64,000 nt of DNA from Chloroflexia bacterium SDU3-3. GTDB taxonomy: Bacteria; Chloroflexota; Chloroflexia; Chloroflexales; Roseiflexaceae. Below the pieces are notes generated by a model that had not been told where the DNA came from, did not search any database, and was given only the letters and a program-made list of their open reading frames with translations. The translations under genes were made by a program, and so were the position numbers. Within the stretch, counting starts at the first letter, position 1, and every line of letters begins with the position of its first letter. This document shows, piece after piece, positions 25,121 through 33,985 of this stretch. Location of the stretch: contig WBOU01000003.1 in assembly GCA_009268125.1 (NCBI GenBank), positions 62,001-126,000 on the forward strand. The letters are read 5' to 3'.

Positions 25121-25260
25121 GCACAGGGTCGCGCTTTGTCCGCTCAGAAGGAAACGGTGATGTACTCGCCCCTGAGTAGCTCGTATTTCTATAGCCGTAT
25201 TATAGCCGCTTTTGCGCCGCCGCCCCCAGGGCCAAAGGCCCGATCTTCGCTAAGGCTACG

Positions 25261-28200
25261 CTAAGCATCCGGCGGGAAGACGAACTGGGCGGCGGCGGCC
25301 ACCAGCGGCGCGGGGTCGGCGCGGTAGACCGCTAGGCGCTCGCGCAGCGGGGCCGACCAGCCCGCGCAGGCGGCGTGGGCCACCAGCGCGGCCAGCGCCA
25401 CGCGGCGCAGCGCGGCATCCGGCTCCTCGGCCAGCGCCGCCTCGATGGCGGCGAAGCGCGTGGGCTTCCAAGCGTGGGCATAGCCCACCAGGGCATTGGC
25501 GCAGGCCACCAGGGCGTCGGCGTGAAGCTGGCCGGTGGCGGCCAGGCGGCGCACGTGCTGCACGAACTCATTGCGGTTCAGCACAGCGGCGGACAGGATG
25601 ACCTGCTGCTGCACCGCCAGCGGATCCTCGGCCAGCGCGGCCAGCACCGCGCTGGCGGCGGCCTTGGTCGGCTCGAACGAGCCTTTGCAGGCGAACCAAT
25701 CGACCAGCAGCACCAGCGCCTGGCGATGGGGCAGCACATGCCGCGCCAGCTTCCCAGCCAGATCGGGCTGGTGCTGCGCGTAGGTGGCCAGCGCGGCGGG
25801 CACAGCGGCTCGCCACTCGCTGGGGATGGGCGAGGCCGCGAGCGCCAGCAGCGGCGCAAACAGCGCCTGCTCGGGGTCGCTCACCGGCATGTGCGCGCAC
25901 CGCCCCAGCGCTGCGGCGCGCACCTGGGCATCGGGGTGGGCCAGCAATGCGGCCAGCAGCGCCGCGAGCCGCCGCCGCCCCTCGGGCGCGAGCCGCAGGT
26001 CGGGGATGTCGGCCAGGCTGGCGGCCAGGGCTGGCTCGGCGGTAGCCGCGCGCTCCAGCACCTGCCAGGCCTCCTCGCGCCCTAGGTGGTCCCAGAGGGC
26101 GCGCAGCAGCGCCACCCGCACGTCGCGGTGCAGGCCCTCGCGCCGGTCGAAGGCCAGCAGCGCGGCAAAGGCCTCGTCGGTGGGCAGCTCGCCGATCAGG
26201 CGCACCACCTCTTTCGCCACCGTCACCTTGGCCAGCGGCACGCCGAGCAGCAGCGGCAGCGCGCGCGGCGGTGGCAGCGCCAGCATGGCGGGGCGTAGCG
26301 CATAGATCGCCACCCTGGCCCGCTCATCGCCCATCGCATCCAGCAGGGCCGGGGTGCCGTCGCCGGTGTCGCGGCGAGCTAGCGCCAGCAGCGCGGTGTC
26401 GCGGAGGGCCTGGCGGGGGTTCGCTAGCGAGGCCAGGGCGATCAGCGCATCGGGCGGCACCATGGGCAGGGCGGCCAGCTGGTGCGCCGCCATGAACAGC
26501 GCGGGCGTGTCGCGCTGCTTGTCGTCGATCAGCTCGGTCAGCACCTTGGCAAACTCCCGCTGCTGGCCGGGCGTCCAGCGAAAAAAGCCATCCATCAGCG
26601 GTAGCACGAAGCGCGTCTTGCCGGTGGCGAAGCGGCCCTTGTAGGCCTGCTGCCCCAGGAAGGGCGCGAGCAGATCTTGGCGGCGGCGGTGCAGGAACTG
26701 GTAGACCACGGGCTGTGTCACCCAGCTGGGGTCGCTGACCAGCAGCTCGGGCACCAGCTGCGGCAGGCGCTTGGGCAGGTACTGGGCGATGATGCCGAGG
26801 GCCTGGGCGGCGACCCAGCCGCGCTTGTCGCCCACCAGCCGCTCCAGCAGCGCTACCAGCTCGGGGAACAGCTCCAGCCGCTGCTTGAACATCCGGGCGG
26901 CCTGGAAGATCGCCTGCTCGCGCTCGCGCGGCTCCCAGGCCAGCAGCACGGGCAGCAGCGCGGGGGCAATGGCCCGCACCTCGGCGGGCGCGAGCAGCCC
27001 GCGCAGGCCACCGCCCAGCACCACGCCGCGCTCGCGGCTGAGCGTAGCCAGCCAGGGAGCGGCCCAGCCGGGGTGGAAGGGCAGCAGCCGCAGCACCAGC
27101 CGCGCCGCCCAGTTGGCCGTGCCCGGCGAGCAGTCGCGGGCATCCAGCGCGGCGCGGATGACCTGCCCCAGCGCCTCCAGATGCTCGACGCGCCAGCGCG
27201 AGGGCGGCAGCGCGGCCAGCGCCTGGATCATGGCCACGCGCACGGGATCCTGCTCGTTGCGGCGGGCGTTGGCCACCTGCAGCAGATCGGCCAGGTGATC
27301 GGGGTAGTAGCGCGTCACGCCCACCAGTGCGGTGAGCGCGGCGGTGCGCACATCCGGCTCGGGGCTGCCGAGGTGCGGCGCGAGCGCGGCCTGGGCCTCG
27401 GGCCAGGGCAGGAAGGCCGCATAGGCCAGCCGCTCCAGCGGCTTGGGCAGCAGCGCGGGCAGGGCCATGTTGCGCCGCGCCTCCGGCTCGCGCAGGTCGG
27501 CGGGCAGGCCGCCCACCACCGTGGCGGGCAGGCTGCCATCGTCACCCCGCCAGAGCAGGGAGGCCGCCTCGTAGGCGATGCGGCGCTGGGCGGGCGCGAG
27601 CCGCGCGAACAGGTGGGGCAGGTGGCGCTGATAGGGCAGGGAGCTCTGGCGCAGCAGGGCGGCCAGGCGCTCACCATCCACCTGCAGGGCCAGATCCACA
27701 ATGTCTAGGCCAAACGCGCTGCCCCGCGCCGCGATCAGCTCGGCCACCTGGTTGGGGCGGGCCTGCGCCAGCACGGCCAGCGGCAGATCGGTGTAGCCAG
27801 CGGCCAGCGCACCGTGGGCCAGGGCCAGCCCCACATCGGGCGCGAGCCGCCCCAGCGGATGCAGCGCCGCCGCCATGCAGCGGGCTAGGTGCGCGTCGGG
27901 CTGCGGGGCGGCCTGCACCTGGGCCAGCAGGGCATCGGCGGCGAACTGCGGCTGGAGCCGGGCCAGCCTGGCCCACTCCTCGGGGGCCATCTGGGCCTGC
28001 CCGGCGGCCACCAGCGCCACCAGCTCGGCGTCGCCCAGGGCCTGGCCAGCCAGGCGGTCGAGCACGCCCGGCTTGCCGCGCATCAGGATGGCGCGAGCGG
28101 CCAGCAGCTGCTCGTGGGTGCCCAGCTTGAGCACCAGCCGCCTGGCCCGCCTGCGGATGGTGGCCGACGCATCCTCCAGCATGCGCAGCGCCAGCGCGCC

Positions 28201-28389
28201 ATCGCCGCTGCCCTGGCACGACTGGAGCGCCAGCATGCGCTCGTACATCGACTCGCTCGCGGCCAGCTCGTCGACGAGCTGCGCCGCACCCGCATCGGCG
28301 CGGGCGGCCTGCCCCAGCTCGGACATGCGCCGCATCCGCCCGTCGTGGGGCAGGCGCTCTAGCTCGGCCAGCAGTGTGTTCAGCTTCAT
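25261..28389 (-). CDS. Giant HEAT/ARM-repeat protein
   Basis: A 1042-residue soluble protein with no signal peptide, membrane segment or catalytic motif. It is a succession of paired Leu/Ala-rich helices of the HEAT type. Visible repeats include LRMLEDASATIRRRARRLVLKLG near the N-terminus, GSPEPDVRTAALTALVGVTRYYP, KRGWVAAQALGIIAQYLP and HPDAQVRAAALGRCAHMPV. Such solenoids are scaffolds for protein or nucleic-acid partners. Start 28389 (MKLNTLL) has GAGGGG upstream. It is transcribed divergently from the Pnkp gene 168 bp away, so shared regulation and a role in RNA repair are possible but unproven. Confidence 0.8.
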   Translation of the reverse strand: MKLNTLLAELERLPHDGRMRRMSELGQAARADAGAAQLVDELAASESMYERMLALQSCQGSGDGALALRMLEDASATIRRRARRLVLKLGTHEQLLAARAILMRGKPGVLDRLAGQALGDAELVALVAAGQAQMAPEEWARLARLQPQFAADALLAQVQAAPQPDAHLARCMAAALHPLGRLAPDVGLALAHGALAAGYTDLPLAVLAQARPNQVAELIAARGSAFGLDIVDLALQVDGERLAALLRQSSLPYQRHLPHLFARLAPAQRRIAYEAASLLWRGDDGSLPATVVGGLPADLREPEARRNMALPALLPKPLERLAYAAFLPWPEAQAALAPHLGSPEPDVRTAALTALVGVTRYYPDHLADLLQVANARRNEQDPVRVAMIQALAALPPSRWRVEHLEALGQVIRAALDARDCSPGTANWAARLVLRLLPFHPGWAAPWLATLSRERGVVLGGGLRGLLAPAEVRAIAPALLPVLLAWEPREREQAIFQAARMFKQRLELFPELVALLERLVGDKRGWVAAQALGIIAQYLPKRLPQLVPELLVSDPSWVTQPVVYQFLHRRRQDLLAPFLGQQAYKGRFATGKTRFVLPLMDGFFRWTPGQQREFAKVLTELIDDKQRDTPALFMAAHQLAALPMVPPDALIALASLANPRQALRDTALLALARRDTGDGTPALLDAMGDERARVAIYALRPAMLALPPPRALPLLLGVPLAKVTVAKEVVRLIGELPTDEAFAALLAFDRREGLHRDVRVALLRALWDHLGREEAWQVLERAATAEPALAASLADIPDLRLAPEGRRRLAALLAALLAHPDAQVRAAALGRCAHMPVSDPEQALFAPLLALAASPIPSEWRAAVPAALATYAQHQPDLAGKLARHVLPHRQALVLLVDWFACKGSFEPTKAAASAVLAALAEDPLAVQQQVILSAAVLNRNEFVQHVRRLAATGQLHADALVACANALVGYAHAWKPTRFAAIEAALAEEPDAALRRVALAALVAHAACAGWSAPLRERLAVYRADPAPLVAAAAQFVFPPDA

Positions 28390-28557
28390 GCAATCCCCTC
28401 GCAGATAGACGGTCCGCGCAGAGTATAGCACGGCCTATGCCAGAGCACAATTCCTTTTGAACCCTATTGACCCACCAAGAACCACATAGTATACTCACTG
28501 AGCCATAGCGAGCGCAGCGGCAGCCGAGGCTACCGCGCGCAGAAATCGAGCAACACC

Positions 28558-31104
28558 GTGAAGATAACCATACCCGAGCTTGCGCTGGTGGTGCTGGTCG
28601 GCCCGTCGGGCGCGGGCAAGTCGACCTTCGCGCGCCAGCACTTCCTGCCCACCGAGGTGCTCTCCTCGGACGCCTGCCGCGCCCTGGTGGCCGACGACGA
28701 GAACGACCAGAGCGCCACCACCGACGCCTTCGACGTGCTGCACTACATCGCCCGCAAGCGGCTGGCCGCCGGGCGCATATGCGTGGTGGATGCCACCAAC
28801 GTGCAGCCCGAGGCCCGCAAGCCGCTGCTGGCGCTGGCCCGCGAGCAGCACGTGCTGGCCGTGGCCATCGTGTTCGACCTGCCCGAGCGCATCTGCCAGG
28901 AGCGCAACGCCGCCCGACCCGACCGCAGCTTCGGGCCGCAGGTCATCCGGCGGCAGCAGGGCCAGCTGCGCCGCTCGCTGCGCGGCCTTGGGCGCGAGGG
29001 CTTCCGCCACGTGTTCACCTTCCGCAGCGCGGATGAGGTGGGTGCGGCCAGCGTGGCCCGCGAGCCGCTGTGGAACAACCGCAAGGGCGACCACGGCCCC
29101 TTCGACATCATCGGCGATGTGCACGGCTGCGCCGACGAGCTGCGCGAGCTGCTGGGCGCGCTGGGCTACGCGCCCGACGCGGGCGGCGTGTGGGCGCACC
29201 CGCAGGGCCGCAAGGCCGTGTTCCTAGGCGATCTGGTAGACCGCGGGCCGGACTCGCCCGGCGTGCTGCGGCTGGCCATGGGCATGGTGGCCGCAGGCGC
29301 GGCGCTGTGCGTGCCCGGCAACCACGACACGCGGCTGGATAAGAAGCTGCGCGGGCGCGACGTGCAGATCACCCATGGCCTGGCCGAGACCTTGGCCCAG
29401 CTCGATCGCGAGCCTGCTGCATTCCGCGCCCAGGTGGCCGAGTTCATCCACGGGCTAGTGAGCCACTATGTGCTGGATGATGGAAAGCTGGTGGTGGCCC
29501 ACGCAGGCCTGAAGCAGAAGCTGCAGGGCCGCAGCTCGGCCAGCGTGCGCGAGTTCGCGCTGTACGGCGAGACCACCGGCGAGACCGACGAGTTCGGCCT
29601 GCCGGTGCGCTACAACTGGGCATCCGAGTACCGTGGCCGGGCCGCCGTGGTCTACGGCCACACGCCCACACCCGAGGCCGAGTGGCTGAACGGCACGCTG
29701 AACATCGACACCGGCTGCGTGTTCGGCGGCAGGCTCACGGCGCTGCGCTACCCCGAGCGCGAGCTGGTGAGCGTGGCCGCCCGCCAGACCTACGCCGAGC
29801 CTGCGCGACCGTTCCTGGCCGAGCCTGCGCCGCTGCTCACCGCCCAGCAGCAGCACGACGACCTGCTGGACGTGGGCGAGCTGCTGGGCAAGAAGATCAT
29901 CCGCACCGCGCTAGGCGGGCAGGTGATCATCCGCGAGGAGAACGCCATCGCCGCGCTGGAGGTGATGAGCCGCTTCGCCGCCAACCCGAAGTGGCTGATC
30001 TACCTGCCGCCCACCATGTCGCCATCCGAGACCACGCAGCAGCCCGGGCTGCTGGAGCACCCGGCGGAGGCCTTCGCCTACTACCGCTCGCAGGGCGTGC
30101 CCACGGTGGTGTGCGAGGTGAAGCACATGGGCTCGCGCGCGGTCGCCATCGTCTGCCGCGACGAGGATGTGGCGCGGCGGCGCTTTGGCGTGGTGGGCGA
30201 GGGCGCGGGGATCATCTACACCCGCACGGGCCGCCGCTTCTTCGACGACCGCGTGCTGGAGGAAGGGCTGCTGGGCGTCGTACGCGCCGCGATGGATCGG
30301 GCGGGGCTATGGGACGAGCTGCGCACCGACTGGGTGTGCCTCGACTGCGAGCTAATGCCGTGGTCGGCCAAGGCCCAGGAGCTGCTGCGCCGCCAGTATG
30401 CGCCGGTGGGCGCGGCGGCTATGGCCAGCCTGGGCGCGGCGCGAGCGGCGATCGGGGCCGCCCAGGCGCGCGGCGTGGATGTGGCCGAGGTCGGCCCGTG
30501 GTTCGCCGAGCGCGAGGCGATGGCCCAGGACTACGTGCGGGCCTACGGCCACTACTGCTGGCCGGTGGAGACGCTGGCCAGCCTGCGGCTCGCGCCCTTC
30601 CACCTGCTGGCCAGCGAGGGCGCGACCCACACCCGCGACGACCACCGCTGGCACATGGCCACCCTGGCCCGCCTGGCCCAGGCCGACCGCACCGGCGTGC
30701 TGCTGGCCACGCCCACCCTAGAGGTGGACGTGGCCGACGCCGAGAGCGTGGCCGCCGGCTGCCGCTGGTGGGAGGAGCTGACCGAGCAGGGCGGCGAGGG
30801 CATGGTGGTGAAGCCGCTGCCGTTCGTCGCGCGCGGGCCGCGCGGCATCACCCAGCCCGCCGTGAAGTGCCGGGGCCGCGAGTACCTGCGGATCATCTAC
30901 GGGCCGGAGTACACCGCGCCGCACAACCTGGGGCGGCTACGCTCGCGCGGGGTGGGGGCCAAGCGCGCCCTGGCGCTGCGCGAGTTCGCGCTGGGCGTCG
31001 AGGCGCTGGAGCGCTTCACGCGGGGCGAGCCGCTGCAGCGGGTGCACGAGTGCGTGTTCGGGGTGCTGGCGCTGGAGAGCGAGCCGGTGGACCCTCGGCT
31101 GTAG
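28558..31104 (+). CDS. pnkp: Polynucleotide kinase-phosphatase-ligase (bacterial Pnkp)
   Basis: RNA end-healing and sealing enzyme of 848 residues in three modules. (1) 5'-OH kinase with P-loop GPSGAGKS (15-22). (2) Binuclear metallophosphoesterase with GDVHGC (186-191), GDLVDRG (224-230) and GNHD (254-257), acting on 2',3'-cyclic and 3'-phosphate ends. (3) C-terminal adenylyltransferase module with KHMGSR (lysine nucleophile 522), DWVCLDCELMPW and EGMVVKPL. Order and length match studied bacterial Pnkp proteins. Start is GTG 28558. Hen1 follows 208 bp later. In known systems Pnkp seals RNA only together with the N-terminal part of Hen1. Confidence 0.95.
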   Translation: MKITIPELALVVLVGPSGAGKSTFARQHFLPTEVLSSDACRALVADDENDQSATTDAFDVLHYIARKRLAAGRICVVDATNVQPEARKPLLALAREQHVLAVAIVFDLPERICQERNAARPDRSFGPQVIRRQQGQLRRSLRGLGREGFRHVFTFRSADEVGAASVAREPLWNNRKGDHGPFDIIGDVHGCADELRELLGALGYAPDAGGVWAHPQGRKAVFLGDLVDRGPDSPGVLRLAMGMVAAGAALCVPGNHDTRLDKKLRGRDVQITHGLAETLAQLDREPAAFRAQVAEFIHGLVSHYVLDDGKLVVAHAGLKQKLQGRSSASVREFALYGETTGETDEFGLPVRYNWASEYRGRAAVVYGHTPTPEAEWLNGTLNIDTGCVFGGRLTALRYPERELVSVAARQTYAEPARPFLAEPAPLLTAQQQHDDLLDVGELLGKKIIRTALGGQVIIREENAIAALEVMSRFAANPKWLIYLPPTMSPSETTQQPGLLEHPAEAFAYYRSQGVPTVVCEVKHMGSRAVAIVCRDEDVARRRFGVVGEGAGIIYTRTGRRFFDDRVLEEGLLGVVRAAMDRAGLWDELRTDWVCLDCELMPWSAKAQELLRRQYAPVGAAAMASLGAARAAIGAAQARGVDVAEVGPWFAEREAMAQDYVRAYGHYCWPVETLASLRLAPFHLLASEGATHTRDDHRWHMATLARLAQADRTGVLLATPTLEVDVADAESVAAGCRWWEELTEQGGEGMVVKPLPFVARGPRGITQPAVKCRGREYLRIIYGPEYTAPHNLGRLRSRGVGAKRALALREFALGVEALERFTRGEPLQRVHECVFGVLALESEPVDPRL

Positions 31105-31312
31105 GGCGTCGCTGGCTCATGCGGGTGGTGCGCCAGCCATGGAATCATCGCCGTAGTGGCGGATCTTGTGTCCGCCCGCGCCGTAGGCATCGGTAATGCA
31201 CGCGGCGTGGGGAGCATCGTAACGCACCGTCACTTGGCGTTCAACACCTCCGGTCATTTTTCTTGGAAACGCAGCTATCTAGCGCAAAGTACCCGAATTG
31301 AGGATTAGAACC

Positions 31313-32695
31313 ATGCTTCTGACCATAAGCACCACCCATCGGCCAGCCACCGACCTGGGGTTCCTGCTGGTGAAGAACCCCGTGCGGGCGCAGAGCTTCG
31401 AGCTGAGCTTCGGCAAGGCCCACGTGCTCTACCCCGAGGCCAGCGAGGAGCGCTGCACCGCCGCGCTGCTGCTCGACATCGACCCGGTGGGGCTGGTGCG
31501 TGGGCGCAGCCCAGGGGCCGACGGCCCGCTCGATCAATATGTCAACGACCGGCCCTATGTGGCCTCGTCGTTCCTGAGCGTGGCGCTGGCCCAGGTGTTC
31601 GGCAGCGCGCTGAACGGCAAGTCGCGCGACCGCCCCGAGCTGGCGGGCCTGGCGCTACCGATGGAGGCCAGCATATCGGCCCTGCCCGCGCGCGGCGGCG
31701 AGCCGCTGCTGCGGCGGCTGTTCGAGCCGCTGGGCTACGCGGTGGAGGTGGAGCGCCTGCCGCTCGACGAGCGCTTCCCCGACTGGGGCGCGAGCGACCT
31801 CTACCGGCTGCGGCTGGCCGCCACCTGCACTGTGGCCGACCTGCTGGCGCACCTGTATGTGCTCATCCCCGTGCTGGATGCCGACAAGCACTACTACTTC
31901 GGCCCCGACGAGGTGGAGAAGCTGCTGCGGCGCGGTGAGGGCTGGCTGGCCAGCCACCCCGAGAAGAACCTGATCACGCTGCGCTACCTGAAGCGCCGCC
32001 AGCTCATCCGCAGCGCCCTGGCCCAGCTGGTCGAGCCGGGGGACGAGGGCGAGGATGATGAGGACGAGAGCGCAGACAGAGCTAGGCGCGAGCGCCGCGA
32101 GAGCCTGCACGAGCTGCGGCTGGGCGCGGCGCTGGCCGTGCTGAAGGGCTGCGGGGCCGCGCGCGTGCTCGACCTGGGCTGCGGCGAGGGCAAGCTGACC
32201 GTGCTGCTGGCCAAGGAGCCGCAGTTCCGCGAGATCGTGGGGATGGATGTGGCCTACCGCAGCCTGGAAGTGGCGCAGCGGCGCGTGGAGCGGCTGGCCG
32301 CCGCGCAGCGCCAGCGCGTGCGGCTGTTCCAAGGATCGCTGACCTACGCCGACGCGCGGCTGGCAGGCTACGACGCAGCGGCGGTGGTGGAGGTAATCGA
32401 GCACATGGACGAGGGGCGGCTGGGCGCATTCGAGCGCGTGCTGTTCGAGCGGGCCAGGCCGGGCACGGTGGCGATCACCACGCCCAACGCCGAGTACAAC
32501 ATCCGCTTCGAGACGCTGGAGCAGGGGCGGTTTCGCCACCGCGACCACCGCTTCGAGTGGACGCGGGCGCAGCTGGCCGCGTGGGCGGCGGGCGTGGCCG
32601 AGCGCCACGGCTACAGCGTCAGCATCCTGCCGGTGGGGCCAGAAGACGCCGAGGTGGGCGCGCCCAGCCAGATGGCCGTGTTCACCCGCGCATAA
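31313..32695 (+). CDS. hen1: Hen1 3'-terminal RNA ribose 2'-O-methyltransferase
   Basis: A 460-residue bacterial Hen1. The N-terminal half (about 1-235) is the bacterial-specific region known to bind and activate the Pnkp ligase. The C-terminal half is a SAM-dependent methyltransferase with DLGCGEGKLTVLLA (motif I) and the Mg-binding signature E360-V-I-E363-H364. TTPNAEYN and an RHRDHRFEW segment, containing a further candidate His ligand, follow. It methylates the 2'-OH at the 3' end of broken RNA before ligation, so the repaired site resists the same ribotoxin. GAGGA precedes the ATG at 31313. The acidic linker near 240-255 (EDDEDESADRA) is unusually charged. Confidence 0.95.
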   Translation: MLLTISTTHRPATDLGFLLVKNPVRAQSFELSFGKAHVLYPEASEERCTAALLLDIDPVGLVRGRSPGADGPLDQYVNDRPYVASSFLSVALAQVFGSALNGKSRDRPELAGLALPMEASISALPARGGEPLLRRLFEPLGYAVEVERLPLDERFPDWGASDLYRLRLAATCTVADLLAHLYVLIPVLDADKHYYFGPDEVEKLLRRGEGWLASHPEKNLITLRYLKRRQLIRSALAQLVEPGDEGEDDEDESADRARRERRESLHELRLGAALAVLKGCGAARVLDLGCGEGKLTVLLAKEPQFREIVGMDVAYRSLEVAQRRVERLAAAQRQRVRLFQGSLTYADARLAGYDAAAVVEVIEHMDEGRLGAFERVLFERARPGTVAITTPNAEYNIRFETLEQGRFRHRDHRFEWTRAQLAAWAAGVAERHGYSVSILPVGPEDAEVGAPSQMAVFTRA

Positions 32696-32728
32696 AAAAG
32701 CGGCGCGCTGGATCAGATCCAGCGCGCC
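32696..32728 (-). terminator. Palindromic terminator of the quinone oxidoreductase gene (copy 1)
   Basis: Perfect 13-bp stem GGCGCGCTGGATC (32702-32714) / complement (32716-32728) around a central A, with an A6 run on the left (U-tract for the minus strand). Nearly identical to the hairpin at 33935-33971. It starts directly after the hen1 stop codon and may act on both genes. Confidence 0.85.
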
Positions 32729-32733
32729 ACTAC

Positions 32734-33705
32734 CTAGGCGACCTGGAGGACCAGCTTGCCTAGGTAGTGGCTGGCCAGGGCGCGGTGCGCCTCGGCGGCC
32801 TGGGCCAGCGGGAAGGTCTGGGCGACATGCAAATCGAACGGCTCCACCTCGATCAGGCGGTTCAGCCGCTGGATGATGTCGGCATCCGGCTCGCCATTGT
32901 AGCTGCTCACCCGCAGGCTAGGGTGCGCATGGGCCTCGATAGGCACGCCGCTGGGATAGGCGACGCGACCGCCCTCGCGCAGCGCGCCGAGCGCTCGCTG
33001 CGCTGCCTCGCCGCCTGCGGCGAACAGGGCGGCATCCAGCCCCTGCGGGGCAAATTGGCGAGCGGCGGCAAGCACATCATCGCGGCGGCCATCGAGGGCC
33101 GCGTCGGCACCCAGCCGCCGCGCCAGCGCCACGCCATCCGCCCCCGATGCGACGGCCAGCACGCGTGCGCCAAGCCGCTTGGCCAGCTGCACGGCCACAT
33201 GGCCCACGCCGCCGCTGGCCCCAAAGATCATCACAGACTCGCCCTGGCCCAGCCCCAGCGTATCCTCCAGCCCGCGCAGCGCGGTCACGCCCACCCCGCC
33301 CACGGCGGCGGCCTGCGCGGTGCTCAGGCCGCTGGGTACAGGCGAGACGCAGGCCGCATCCACTGCGGCATACTCGGCGTAGAAGCCGCCCTTGGGGTTC
33401 AGAAAGCCGAGCGCGTAGACGGAGTCGCCCACGCGCAGATGCGACACATCCGCGCCGAGGGCAGCCACAGTCCCCGCACCCTCGGAGCCAAGCACATAGG
33501 GAAACGGCGGCGTGAACCCCAGCATCTCGGCATAGCCGCCCTCGCGCTCGAAGGCATCCCACTCGCCCACGCCCGCGACATCCACCCGCACAAGCACCTC
33601 GTTGGGGGCAATCGCTGGCACCGGAAGGTTTTGGAGCCGCATAGCCTCAATGCCGCCGAAGCGGTCAAGCGCGATCGCGCGCATGGTCTCTGTCAGGTGT
33701 CCCAT
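32734..33705 (-). CDS. NADPH:quinone oxidoreductase-like (zinc-independent MDR superfamily)
   Basis: A 323-residue medium-chain dehydrogenase/reductase. The N-terminal GroES-like domain reads PAIAPNEVLVRVDVAGVGEWD, with SEGAGTVAALG replacing the zinc-binding GHE of alcohol dehydrogenases. The Rossmann domain has FGASGGVGHVAVQLAKRLGARV. No structural zinc cysteines are present. This fits quinone oxidoreductase-type enzymes that reduce quinones or enones with NADPH. AGGAGG stands 6 nt before the ATG. Flanked on both sides by near-identical terminator palindromes. Confidence 0.85.
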   Translation of the reverse strand: MGHLTETMRAIALDRFGGIEAMRLQNLPVPAIAPNEVLVRVDVAGVGEWDAFEREGGYAEMLGFTPPFPYVLGSEGAGTVAALGADVSHLRVGDSVYALGFLNPKGGFYAEYAAVDAACVSPVPSGLSTAQAAAVGGVGVTALRGLEDTLGLGQGESVMIFGASGGVGHVAVQLAKRLGARVLAVASGADGVALARRLGADAALDGRRDDVLAAARQFAPQGLDAALFAAGGEAAQRALGALREGGRVAYPSGVPIEAHAHPSLRVSSYNGEPDADIIQRLNRLIEVEPFDLHVAQTFPLAQAAEAHRALASHYLGKLVLQVA

Positions 33706-33934
33706 CGTTGGCCTCCTCGTTCTCGCTTCGTCTTATGGAAACTTTTCCCAGCATGTGCCATATCAATAAGCACACCAGAGCAGGCGATACGAGCAAGAAA
33801 TTTTGGTGTGGAGTAGAGTGGTGGGGTGCGACGTGCTCATCAACGGCACAGATGCCGAAACATGCTAGCAGCCTAGTGGGACAGGTAGCGTCACAACACC
33901 GGGGATCTTCTGCCCAGCGGCCTGCGCGTGGCGC

Positions 33935-33971
33935 AAAAAAGCGGCGCGCTGGATCTGATCCAGCGCGCCGC
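33935..33971 (-). terminator. Palindromic terminator of the efflux adaptor gene (copy 2)
   Basis: Perfect 15-bp stem GCGGCGCGCTGGATC (33941-33955) / complement (33957-33971) around a central T, preceded on the plus strand by A6. Differs from copy 1 over the shared stretch only in the central base. Confidence 0.85.
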
Positions 33972-33985
33972 AGTGCGGGCGGGCG

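Noticed and set aside
28390-28431. N-terminal extension of the HEAT protein
   Set aside because: The extra 14 residues lack a ribosome site, while GAGGGG fits ATG 28389.
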